64,000 nucleotides of DNA. Origin: Salminus brasiliensis (taxonomy: Eukaryota > Chordata > Actinopteri > Characiformes > Bryconidae). Location: NCBI RefSeq assembly GCF_030463535.1, contig NC_132892.1, forward strand, positions 27,893,841-27,957,840. The letters run 5' to 3'. Under the pieces are notes generated by a model. That model did not search any database. It saw only the letters and a list, made by a program, of their open reading frames with translations, and was not told where the DNA came from. Of the stretch, positions 34,801 to 48,511 are shown piece by piece. Numbering within the stretch: position 1 is the first letter of the stretch; every line of letters starts with the position of its first letter. Made by a program: the position numbers and the translations under genes.

Positions 34801-37800
34801 AAACCATGGATGTTAGTTCATGTGAATCCGAATGTAGATCTTGAAGAACCCTTTGTATTATAACCCACCCATGTCACGTGTTTCTAGCATTATATATATT
34901 TTAAAAAATGAATAAATAAAAAACACAAATAAAAAAAGGGGGTACGAGCGGTTCAGCTGACTATGGTGCTTGCTCAAATCCAGGGTCACGCTGCCTGCAA
35001 TCAGCAGTCAGAGCCAGAGAGAGCACAATTAGCCTTGCTCTATCCTACTGGGTAGATGTGTCTGTCTCTCTCTCTCTCTCTGTCGGTCTCTCGGCCTGCC
35101 AATGCATCAGTGCTGGGAACCTGGCGCTTTCCTCCAAGTGCATTAGTTGCCCAGTTATGTTGCATCGGCGGTTGTTAGGAAAGAGGCAGTGGCTGGTTGC
35201 GCATGTGTCAATCCTCACTCTCTCAGTATTGGGAGCATTACATGTGAGGTGGAGAAAAGTTATGAGTGGGTTGGTTAACTAGCTATCTAAAAATTGGCGA
35301 GGACAATTGGGTAAAAATTCATAAAAAATAATAATAAAATGACCTCCAATGCCCATTCTTATCTTTTCTTTCAGAGTCATCATCAAGTGACAATGGTGGA
35401 ACAGGCCTCCAACTCCACTTTGATCAACTGCACCAACTTGTACAACCACCGCCCGGTGGCACAAGTGCTCATGCCCCTGATCTACTCAGTCATATGCCTG
35501 CTGGGCCTGTTGGGCAACGTTCTGGCTCTGCAGGTGATCCGCTCCAACCGCAACAAGCTCAACTCCACCACGCTGTACTCAGCCAATCTGGCAGTGTCCG
35601 ACATGCTCTTCTGCCTGGCACTCCCACTTCGAGTTATCTACTACGGCCTCGGCTTCCACTGGCCTATGGGAGAGACCCTGTGCAAGCTAACGGCACTGCT
35701 GTTCTACCTCAACTGCTACGCCGGGGTCAATTTCATGACCTGCCTGGCAGTGGACCGTTTCTTGGCCGTGGTGCTCCAGATGAGGCTGAGCAAGCTGAGG
35801 AAGGTGCAGAACGTGAAGTACATTTGCTTGATCGTGTGGTTGGTGGTGTTGGCACAGACCTTACCGCTACTGGGCATGCCTATGACCCATGAAGAACATG
35901 ATGGTACCATCACGTGCATGGAGTATCCAAACTTTGAGATCGTCCAAGGCCTGCCATACATACTGATCGGCGCAGTGGTTCTGGGCTACGGGATTCCATT
36001 GGCGACTATCCTCATATGCTATTCCGTGCTTTCTCGCAAGCTGCAGCTGGCCGCAAAGGATAACCACTTGACGGAGCGCTCTGGAAGGACTCAAAAGGCC
36101 AGAGGAGTGATCGCCGGAGTGGTCCTGGTGTTCGTTGTGTGCTTCAGCCCATACCACCTGGACTTGCTGCAGTACATGGTCCGGAAGCTCCTCTACAATC
36201 CGGACTGTGGGGAGCTTCAGTCTTTCCAGATTTCCCTGCACATCACTGTGTGTCTGATGAACTTCAACTCCTGCCTGGACCCGTTTGTCTACTTCTTTGC
36301 CTGCAAGGGCTACAAGAGGAAGGTGATGAAGATCCTAAAGCGGCAGGTCAGCACTTCGTTCTCCAGTGTGGGAAGGACTTCACCTGAAAGCTCTGGCACG
36401 CACGAGAACTATTTGAATCATTCCCGAAACAAGAGTCGTCACCTCAAAGACATGGCTCTGAGCCCCATTAGGAGTGGCTCCTGAACTCAAACACCTCATA
36501 GGTGAAGATTATGGGTGAGTCTTGGATAAAGGATTGGTACATAAGGTACATTATGTGACATGATCCAGTCTTCAACAACATGCGAGTTCTCATGAGCATC
36601 CTGTGGTTAGCTGTAATGTTCGTAATGATCATTAGCTCATGCAAGCTGCTAAACGTTTCTGCTACAGGATTTTGGTGCCTCTTAACTAATGCAGTCGTCT
36701 AATATATTAACTTATACCTACAGCCCTTCTCTCTCAAACAAATAAAAATAATAATAATCAAAAAAGGTTCATCACCTTTGCCTTTAGTTCTTTCCTAAAG
36801 GCAATGGTTGTTTACAGCAGTGTTTCTCAACTTTGGTACTAGAGGCAACATGCACGTTGTCTGCACGATTCTTCTCTATGATGAGGACTTCTTGGACATG
36901 GTTTTTATCAAATACGATTCTGTATCTAAATCTATGAAATATCCAAAGTTAACTGAAATGGCAACGTTAACTGTACAACCCAATGACTGCTGAAAACATG
37001 GACTGAAACGCATCTAAAACCTGAAGCCAGCACGCGTCTAGTGCCTCTGCTGGCTGGCTGCAGTATGACGTGTAGATCTGCCCATCCCCATTTGTTTCAA
37101 TGACAAAGCGGCCCATTTTCCATCTCATCGTTTGTCCTCTAAACTGCATTTCCATCTCCACTGGCGCATTTTTAATTTCCCCCAGAAATCAACTGGGAAT
37201 CCAGGGCTTCTCTGAAATTGGCGGACAAATGGCAGACGGTTTCGGCTTTTATTTTTATATGGAAGGGACTGGAAGCACAGCGTCCATGTTTTCTGCAGTC
37301 AGTGGTACAACCTTGATGTTTAAAGGATTGGAAAGTAGAACAATGGTGAGGAAATGCTTGAGTAACAGTGAATAACAAAATAAAGAGTTCTTATGTTAAC
37401 TCTTGCAGTTTGGTGAGCTGTTAATTTACTACTTGTTTAAAGCCACTGTCTTCTCATTTTTCTGATTCTCTTTGAACTATTACCTATAGCAAGCAAGATT
37501 AAAGGATGGTTAACTCTGTCCTCTTCATTTATTTAGAATTTGTAAATATATATAATCACTCTGACCCAGCAAAACATGAGTCAGAGTCATGAAGTGTCAC
37601 TGCTTTATTAAAACATGCCAAAAGTGGCTATAACAATAAAAAAAAAAAATACCACCAGAATCATGATCTGATCTTGTCTGCCCAGTAGGCTAGCATTTTA
37701 GACTGGCACTGCTCCTGACAGGGGGTTGTTTACGTTACCATTTTGATGCCACTGCCAATCGTCCTGCGATCTGACACGCCCTCACAGTTCTGAGTGGGCT

Positions 37801-40800
37801 GCAGCTTGTGATTTCTGATTTTTCCCTGAATTTACATTGCCAATTACCCAACCCGTACACATTCTCTCCCCCGCTCCATCGCATGCAAAGCCCCCGACAC
37901 TAGTGAGGGCGAGACCAAGACACGGCCCCTCCGGCACTTGCGGAGCTAGCCAACTGCCGCTGATGCGACAACCAACGCACTTGGAGGGAAGCCCTGTACT
38001 AAGCCGCACTAGTGTGATGTGGGGGAATGCGTCATCTACCTACCCTAGAGAGAGCAAGGCCAACTGCGCTCTCTCTGGGGCCCTGGTGTAATCGGGATTC
38101 GACCCAGCGAACCTCTGATCACAGTGACAGCGTCTTAGTCTGCTGGACCCCTGTCTCTTTTTTTTTGCGCCTCTAACTATACTCAAACTGCATTCATTTA
38201 CAAATACATATTGAAATTATTCTTATTCTAAAAGGTATTAAAATACATGTGTGGAACCACTGGATCCTAAAGTGCGACAAACATCTCATACCAGATTTTA
38301 AAAATACACACACCCACCCCACCCCACCCAATTTAGCAAAGTCACATCAGTTAGAAAGTTAACTTTGCGACGATGTGACTTACTGTGTACAACTCATGTA
38401 CAGCTCAAACAGCGTTGATGGTCATGCTTGTACAGTTTTGTACATCTCTGAGGAACCTTTAAAGCCACGTCCAACCACATATGAATGAGGATCTTTGGCC
38501 ATGCACTTTGATCTTGCACTTAGAGAACTTGCTAAACCATGTGGGGTGGGTGTTTTTTAAAATCTGGTGCGAGACGTTTGTCGCACATTAGGAGCCAGTG
38601 TATCATCACTGTAGGTCCCCTGATTACACACTTTTAAATGTATTGTATAGGTTTCCTTTTTAAGGCCCGTCTACTGGTTTTTAAATATCTACACATGCGC
38701 GACTTACAAGGTTACTGGTATTACAGAGGAGGGCCAATGTAGTGTTAGGAGTTTTGCCCAAGGACTCTTATTGGTGTAGCGCAGCATAGCCACCCAGACC
38801 GGGAATCGAACCCCAGTCTCCCACATGGTGAGGTAGCTCACAGGCAGGTAGTGGTGTTATCTGTTGCGCCACACCAACCATGTACTGTAAGACTAAGCAT
38901 ATGCCTTTAGAAGAGGAGAAGAATTTCCCAATGTTTTATTAATGTAGACATATTATTTTTGAGCAGTTTACTACACCCAATCTCAGCCATCAAAACACAC
39001 ACGTCCAGGGAATGCATTCTGCTACTTTAAGTTGCATCCTTTCCGAACACGGATTGCACACACAGCTTGCCTAGTCCTCACAGAGACGTACTGCCAACAG
39101 AACAGGACTCTCTGAAGTGCATAAGCATGAACGTACCGGCACCATGCCTAATGTCAAACGTGAGCTATAGAGGGGTGAGCTATATGGACGGTGCTCCATT
39201 CAATACCTTTGATGAGTTGGGGAGTTGAGGATGAAGTGGGGTGGTGATCATACAACATGCAAACAAATCCTCACAGCAATGCTCTCCTCCAAAGTCTAGT
39301 AGAAAGCCTTCTTCCCTGGACAGTAGAGACAGTTACTCCAGCAAAAGCAGGATCAACTCTTTTTAATACCTTCGATTTTGGAGTAAACAATGAATGAGCA
39401 GGTGTCCCAATTCGGGTTGGGTGGTCTCTGCTTTTTTTTTTAATCACTTCTCGAAATAAGACCCCGGTATATAGTATTATCGTGGGTGGTCTTCTGTTTA
39501 CGTGGCGTCCTTACAATCTCATCCTGTCTTATTTTAAAAACACAAAATACAATGTTGAGTTTTCTCACAGGGTGACAAAGTGAACCCTGCACAGTGCTAA
39601 ATCAATCACTCAATTAATGTTAAACCGTCAATCTGACCATTACTAATGTTAAACTGCTCTGAATCAGGAGAGAGGCGCCGGTTAGCGTCAGCTTAGTTAG
39701 GAAGATAACACTTCTTTCTTCACCACAGAATACATTGTGACTGAAACCCAAGTCAGATCAAGAGACTGTTGCCAGAAAAGACAGAAAGCTGAAATGAACC
39801 TGTGGTTTTTGATCATTTCTGGATCTAGCTCAGCTACAGCTCCACCGGGCATCAGATTCCAATCACTGAGCTCCCACAGCGCATCACTCTATGGCTCCCT
39901 AAAATGCACATGTGAGAAATTGGCTTATTTGGTCGTGTACTAGATCAGACATGTATCAGACACTTCATAATTGAAAAATTCTACCAAAATGTTTAAATAC
40001 AGCAGTATACCATATTACCATTATATAACCTAAGTCTAGTCCCAATACTTTTGTCCATTAAGTAAGTCCTACCATTAATGACATAAATAAGCACACAGTT
40101 TAGGGTGTTAACTGCGAGGCAATCTCTGAGTTTTGAAATCTAAGAAAACAGAACAATACTTCCTGAAAAAGGTTCTGAGGCTTAACGTTACAAGATCATG
40201 CCCTGTCAAGATGAAACAGCACACTTCTACTCGACACTTCTTTAAAAAGAGAACACTGTGAAAACCAGCGGCGATACCAACAAGAGCTTTTTCAAGTAGA
40301 CGTCTCAACCTCTGAACTAATGTAACACACTCACACCTAACTGCAAACCAGATAGACCACCACCTCGCTACTTTAATCTCATCCTCACCTGGTGTGCAAA
40401 TGCCTTTCATCATTATTATTATAATCATTTTTACACAGTAAAACACAGCCTATATGTCCAAATGTTTGTGGACACCCCTTTCAATGAATGCATTCAGCTA
40501 CTTTAAGTTGCACCCATTGCTGAGACAGATGTGTAAATGCATGCAAACAACGTGTCTAGTCCCAGTAGATAAACACACGAAGCCATGCCTAATGCCAGGC
40601 GTGGTGGGCACTGAGCTATGGCGCAGTGGGACTGTGTTCTCTAGAATGATGGATAGTGCTCCATTTAATAGTTTTGGGGTGAGCTGTGGAGTTGGTGATG
40701 AGGAGGGGTAGTGATCATCCAATGTCTTGACCTCCCTAATGTTCTTGTTGCTAAATGCAACCAAATCCTTACAGCAATGTTCCAAAATCTAGTAGAAAGC

Positions 40801-43800
40801 CTTCTTCCCTAGACAGTAGAGACAGTTACTCCAACAAAAGCAGGATCAACTCTTTTTAATACCTTTGATTTCAGAAGAAACAATGGATGGGCAGGTGTCC
40901 CAATACTTTTGTCCATATCTAACACTGCCATTCTGAAAAAGTATTTGGTTTAATCTCTTAGAGCAGGGGTGGGCATTTCCAGTCCCTGAGGGCACAGTTT
41001 TGTGCTTTTCCACAGACTGATTCATCTCACCTGTTACTTGGCAGGTTTAGCAGCTCTGTTAGAGCAGGAAGATCAGCAAACTGTACTGGACTCGTACCCC
41101 CATTATCCACCCCTGCCATTACCCCTGTATGTACGCCATCACTTCAGTTATTTACTCAAACTACAATACTATCCCAATTAACCATAGGTTCATAGGCCCT
41201 ACAGTAGAACCCTGTGGGACTCCACAAGACATGCTAAATCTAATGGTTGCCAAATAATTCTCAATGGTTTATGCTTGAGGATTAATAACTGAATAATACA
41301 TCTATGGTTGAATGGGTTATACAGTGAAGCCATATTTTGCAAAGGAACAAAAACTGAAAAGTGATCTGGAACAGAAACCTTTTTTGAGGTTTGAAAACCC
41401 TGTTGACAGTTAATGATGCCATTTCCTCACTCTGTGGTGTATTCCACTAGCTTTTTATTTATGTTAGACCCCCAAAGTCCCCATTATGTCAGAAGACCAG
41501 CATGTCTTGCATGATTTCATAGAGTATGTAAGATCTGTCACTCTTCTAGAAACATGTAACACTGCACTTAAGACTTATTTTGATCCCTCATAACCTTTTG
41601 AACATTACTGTGGGCTATTTTATACCATTTACATATTTTATACATACATATAAAATTTGATAATCACCAACCCACCTCATCCCCAACTTCTCCCAAAAGT
41701 ATTGGATGGAGAACCATCCATCACTCCAGAAAACACATTTCCATTGCTCACTGCTGGGCAGCTTTATAGCCCTCTAGTCGAAGTCTGGCATTAGGAAGCA
41801 TGATGGTGCCAATAGGTTCATATATATATATATATATATCTGCTCACAGAGTCCTATTCTATTGGCAGTGCTTCTCTATAGTGTGTGCACTTGCAAATCT
41901 GTGTCCGCAATGGGTGCAACTTAAAGGAGATGAATGCATTCATTAGAAAGTGTCCACAAACATTGTGTATTTAGGACTGTTTATATGACTCATAAGTGGA
42001 GCTCATTTTCAAAGAGGCGGCCGGCCGGTGTGTAGCACAATACTTCGCTGCAGTAAAAGTTCATAAGTCATTTACTGTGTAGTATAGTGAGAACAAAGCG
42101 ATGCTAGATTTCTCTCAGGACTGGTACCCACTGTTTTCCCAAGGCCTGTTACAGGGCAGGTTGGCAGAGTCATTAAAGGTACTTTCCTGCTTGTCTTACA
42201 AGATGTTTGGTAAGAGTGTTATGTTGCAAGGCACAGTACTTTCATCATTTGTACATACACACCCTGGGAACCTAAATATGAGTTTCCTTTCTAATTAAGC
42301 TAAGCTGGGTCCTTCCGGCCCCTCCAGTGTAAATGTACAAAGCATGTCTTATGAATATCTTCTGGCCCTCCAAGACGTAGTAAGCTAAAGCTGCCTAGCG
42401 TGCCCCATCGCTCCTTCCGTCCAGGGCCTTCGCCTCTACGTTTCACTGTGGATTTTAACGGCGGGGTGCCAGGATGGACATCAAGACCCGACACAGCATC
42501 GTAGCCAGGGTCTGAGATCCACTGCCCACCATCCACCAGTGGCCCATACTGCACCCTACCAGCACAGCGCATAGCCGTCTGCCTACTAGAATGTGTGTGT
42601 GTTCACTGCTGTAGATGGGTTAAAGAAGAAGAGCGGGGTCTCCCCCTCCCCCAGCCGAGGCATGTGTGGTCAATGTCTGGATTATGTACTCTGCCAAATT
42701 CAGTAAACCAATGACCAATATCCAGAAGTGCTCACTGTGACATATGGTGAACTTCCCCTTTAATACACTTGAGTAGCCTATTAACACAGTCTCTAATGGG
42801 GTTTTATCACAGGCCTATGGGCAAACACTGTAAATCAGCATTGAGCTATAGGGAGCTATATAAGGACACACCGTATGAGACATTTTTAAGCTCATCCATC
42901 TGTCCCTATTAAATGGACAACAACAAAAAAGAACAATGTTGGAACTAAATTCAGATGTCGACACTACACATACAGAGAGGAACATAGAGAGGAAATTTTG
43001 AAACACCCAGCAAATGCATCATTAGCCACAAGTTTATCAACGTAGCAATCATTCTAACAGGAAGTTGAGTGTGGGGATGTAAACTATGCACTACTAAATG
43101 ATATAAACTGCCCTCTCTGGTGGTGAAGAGAAATACAGTCATGTAAAAAAAAAAATGACAAGGGCACCCCTGGGAAACCACTGTCTTGAACATATTTAAA
43201 ACATCTGGACACTTAATCTTCATGTGTTCAATAATGAGAAGAAGGTCATCCAAGTAAGCACACACAATTGAGGAAACGTCTTTCAGGACATCATTGAAAC
43301 TAAAATTTAAATGAATAGAAATGTCACTTTCCTGTAAGGGAAATATTTTAACACCCCCACATTTATTATTACGTCAAACGTCTGATATAAGAATTAGATG
43401 CAGCAGATCTGAACATGGTTAGATAGGATTCTGGAGGAGTCGGTCTTATCTAAACCTGACATTTAGTCTGGTTTGCTCTTGATGTGAGCGGTGAAGATCA
43501 CCATGGCCAGATCCAAAGAGCTCTCTGAGGCCTTCAGAAAGTCAAGTCAAATGTATTTGTATAGCTTAGGCAACTGTTGTTGTCACAAAGCAGCTTTACA
43601 TAATTAGTAATTAGTAACATAAGAAGACATGAAGGATCCAAGACCCCCATTAAGCAAGCCAACGGCTTGCCCTCAGAGCTGGAGGAAGAAACCTTGGGAG
43701 GAACCAAGACTCACAACGGGGACCTGACCCATCCTCCTCTGGTCAGAACTATTTATTAATTATTGATAGAAGTTACCAAACCATCTATGCTGTTGAACTG

Positions 43801-46800
43801 CTCTGATCATAATCATAATATATTAATATTATAAAAGAAGGCTGTCGATGCAGATAAGTCTGGGATGAGGTTTAAAAAGATCTCAGAACAGTTAGAAATC
43901 AGCAGTTCCACTGTCTGCTAAACCATTTACAGGTGGAACAACTGCCAACATGGCCAAATCAGGCTGTCCTAGCAAGTCCAGCCCAAGAGCAGACCACTAG
44001 ATGAGTAAAGAAGTCTCCAACAACCCTAAACTTCTCATCACCGTAGCAGGTAGCTCTCACCACAGTTGATGTCAAAGTAAAGGTTTTTGATGTGTCCCAT
44101 TTTTTTAACATGGCAGTGAATATACAAAAAAAGGACTTAAAGCAGTGTATGACTGAATTTCTAATGTACAGTCCTGGTTACAGTAAAGTTCATCCACCCA
44201 ACACCACTAACAAATAACAAGAAGGTTACTCACAGTCCAGCTGGCAGCACATCCACCCGCAGCTCAAAGCAGAATTGAAGGGCCTCAGTCAAAAGGAGGT
44301 CCAGTAATCCAGAGAGAACCCAGGTTCCAAACAGGAAAGACTGATTTGAACAGGCAAAGGCCATATGAGTAATATCAGTCAGAGAAAATCACTTTTTGAC
44401 AGAAAGTAGTTGTGATGTGTAACTAATGTGAAAATCAGGCCACTTCAGGTGAGATAAAAGCAAGCATATAAGAATACCTGAAGAAACTGGTTTTAGAATA
44501 ACAGAATTGACAGACTGCCATACACTACAGGAAGTGTAGGGGGCGATACGGCTACATCATGTTTATATGATCCACACGGTCATTCTGACAGACTGCAGTA
44601 CACTACAGGAAGTGTAGGGGCAACATGGCTACATCATGTTTATATGATCCACACGGTCATTCTGACAGACTGCAGTACACTACAGGAAGTGCAGGGGGCA
44701 ACATGGCTACATCATGTTTATATGATCCACACGGTCATTCTGACAGACTGCAGTACACTACAGGAAGTGTAGGGGCAACATGGCTACATCATGTTTATAT
44801 GATCCACACGGTCATTCTGACAGACTGCAGTACACTACAGGAAGTGTAGGGGGCAACATGGCTACATCATGTTTATATGATCCACACGGTCATTCTGACA
44901 GACTGCAGTACACTACAGGAAGTGTAGGGGGCAACATGGCTACATCATGTTTATATGATCCACACGGTCATTCTGACAGACTGCAGTACACTACAGGAAG
45001 TGTAGGGGGCGATACGGCTACATCATGTTTATATGATCCACACGGTCATTCTGACAGACTGCCATACACTACAGGAAGTGTAGGGGGCAACATGGCTACA
45101 TCATGTTTATATGATCCACACGGTCATTCTGACAGACTGCAGTACACTACAGGAAGTGTAGGGGGCAACATGGCTACATCATGTTTATATGATCCACACG
45201 GTCATTCTGACAGACTGCAGTACACTACAGGAAGTGTAGGGGCAACATGGCTACATCATGTTTATATGATCCACACGGTCATTCTGACAGACTGCAGTAC
45301 ACTACAGGAAGTGTAGGGGGCGATACGGCTACATCATGTTTATATGATCCACACGGTCATTCTGACAGACTGCAGTACACTACAGGAAGTGCAGGGGGCG
45401 ATACGGCTACATCATGTTTATATGATCCACACGGTCATTCTGACAGACTGCCATACACTACAGGAAGTGTAGGGGGCAACATGGCTATATCATGTTTATA
45501 TGATCCACACGGTCATTCTGACAGACTGCAGTACACTACAGGAAGTGCAGGGGGCAACATGGCTACATCATGTTTATATGATCCACACGGTCATTCTGAC
45601 AGACTGCAGTACACTACAGGAAGTGTAGGGGCAACATGGCTACATCATGTTTATATGATCCACACGGTCATTCTGACAGACTGCAGTACACTACAGGAAG
45701 TGTAGGGGGCGATACGGCTACATCATGTTTATATGATTCACACGGTCATTCTGACAGACTGCAGTACACTACAGGAAGTGTAGGGGCAACATGGCTACAT
45801 CATGTTTATATGATCCACACGGTCATTCTGACAGACTGCAGTACACTACAGGAAGTGTAGGGGCAACATGGCTATATCATGTTTATATGATCCACACGGT
45901 CATTCTGACAGACTGCAGTACACTACAGGAAGTGTAGGGGCAACATGGCTATATCATGTTTATATGATCCACATGGTCATTCTGACAGACTGCAGTACAC
46001 TACAGGAAGTGTAGGGGGCAACATGGCTATATCATGTTTATATGATCCACACGGTCATTCTGACAGACTGCAGTACACTACAGAAAGTGTAGGGGGCAAC
46101 ATGGCTACATCATGTTTATATGATCCACATGGTCATTCTGACAGACTGCAGTACACTACAGGAAGTGTAGGGGGCGATACGGCTACATCATGTTTATATG
46201 ATCCACACGGTCATTCTGACAGACTGCCATACACTACAGGAAGTGTAGGGGGCAACATGGCTACATCATGTTTATATGATCCACACGGTCATTCTGACAG
46301 ACTGCAGTACACTACAGGAAGTGTAGGGGGCAACATGGCTACATCATGTTTATATGATCCACACGGTCATTCTGACAGACTGCCATACACTACAGGAAGT
46401 GTAGGGGGCAACATGGCTACATCATGTTTATATGATCCACACGGTCATTCTGACAGACTGCAGTACACTACAGGAAGTGCAGGGGGCAACATGGCTACAT
46501 CATGTTTATATGATCCACACGGTCATTCTGACAGACTGCAGTACACTACAAGAAGTGTAGGGGGCAACATGGCTACATCATGTTTATATGATCCACACGG
46601 TCATTCTGACAGACTGCAGTACACTACAGGAAGTGTAGGGGGCGATACGGCTACATCATGTTTATATGATCCACACGGTCATTCTGACAGACTGCAGTAC
46701 ACTACAGGAAGTGTAGGGGGCAACATGGCTACATCATGTTTATATGATCCACATGGTCATTCTGACAGACTGCAGTACACTACAGGAAGTGTAGGGGGCG

Positions 46801-48452
46801 ATACGGCTACATCATGTTTATATGATCCACACGGTCATTCTGACAGACTGCAGTACACTACAGGAAGTGTAGGGGGCAACATGGCTATATCATGTTTATA
46901 TGATCCACATGGTCATTCTGACAGACTGCAGTACACTACAGGAAGTGTAGGGGCAACATGGCTATATCATGTTTATATGATCCACATGGTCATTCTGACA
47001 GACTGCAGTACACTACAGAAAGTGTAGGGGGCAACATGGCTATATCATGTTTATATGATCCACATGGTCATTCTGACAGACTGCAGTACACTACAGGAAG
47101 TGTAGGGGCAACATGGCTACATCATGTTTATATGATTCACACGGTCATTCTGACAGACTGCAGTACACTACAGGAAGTGTAGGGGGCAACATGGCTATAT
47201 CATGTTTATATGATCCACACGGTCATTCTGACAGACTGCAGTACACTACAGGAAGTGTAGGGGCAACATGGCTATATCATGTTTATATGATCCACATGGT
47301 CATTCTGACAGACTGCAGTACACTACAGGAAGTGTAGGGGGCGATACGGCTACATTATGTTTATATGATCCACACGGTCATTCTGACAGACTGCAGTACA
47401 CTACAGGAAGTGTAGGGGCAACATGGCTATATCATGTTTATATGATCCACACGGTCATTCTGACAGACTGCAGTACACTACAGGAAGTGTAGGGGCAACA
47501 TGGCTACATCATGTTTATATGATCCACACAGTCATTCTGACAGACTGCAGTACACTACAGGAAGTGTTGGGGCAACATGGCTATATCATGTTTATATGAT
47601 CCACATGGTCATTCTGACAGACTGCAGTACACTACAGGAAGTGTAGGGGGCAACATGGCTATATCATGTTTATATGATCCACATGGTCATTCTGACAGAC
47701 TGCAGTACACTACAGGAAGTGTAGGGGGCAACATGGCTATATCATGTTTATATGATCCACATGGTCATTCTGACAGACTGCAGTACACTACAGGAAGTGT
47801 AGGGGGCAACATGGCTATATCATGTTTATATGATCCACACGGTCATTCTGACAGACTGCAGTACACTACAGGAAGTGTAGGGGCAACATGGCTATATCAT
47901 GTTTATATGATCCACACGGTCATTCTGACAGACTGCAGTACACTACAGGAAGTGTAGGGGCAACATGGCTACATCATGTTTATATGATCCACACAGTCAT
48001 TCTGACAGACTGCAGTACACTACAGGAAGTGTTGGGGCAACATGGCTATATCATGTTTATATGATCCACATGGTCATTCTGACAGACTGCAGTACACTAC
48101 AGGAAGTGTAGGGGGCAACATGGCTATATCATGTTTATATGATCCACATGGTCATTCTGACAGACTGCAGTACACTACAGGAAGTGTAGGGGGCAACATG
48201 GCTATATCATGTTTATATGATCCACATGGTCATTCTGACAGACTGCAGTACACTACAGGAAGTGTTGAGGGCGAAATGTTCAAGACATAGAAAGCAAGCA
48301 ATCACTAGGAGGGACTTACTGCAAATTTACGGCTGCCAAACCTCCTCTCGAATATCCGGAAGTTGTAGATGAGTAAACTGCTGCAAAAAGTGTCCTTCAC
48401 GTCCAGACAGATCAGCTTCCCACTCACCAGCCTCCAGACCTAGAGTAAGCAG

Positions 48453-48511
<59 letters not shown>

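Larger units (their letters stand above)
26690..44233. other. ubac2 intron 4 (17.5 kb) hosting gpr183
   Basis: The largest intron. It contains a LINE relic, a GA-rich satellite, the gpr183 gene on the opposite strand, many MITEs and SINEs. Stretches with nothing recognised are about 28800-30068, 31500-32925, 36750-37780, 39425-40450 and 42600-43130. Confidence 0.7.

Noticed and set aside
35339..35392. Upstream ATG giving a 381-residue gpr183
   Set aside because: The extra 18 codons cross a strong splice acceptor (TTTCTTTCAG at 35374) and do not resemble any receptor N-terminus.
45945..47027. 360-codon plus-strand frame of SCLYDPHGHSDRLQY repeats
   Set aside because: Produced by the 78-bp array inside ubac2 intron 3. 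Frames break wherever a 77-bp unit occurs.
44505..48255. CRISPR-like array
   Set aside because: The repeats are directly tandem, with no unique spacers, in a vertebrate intron.
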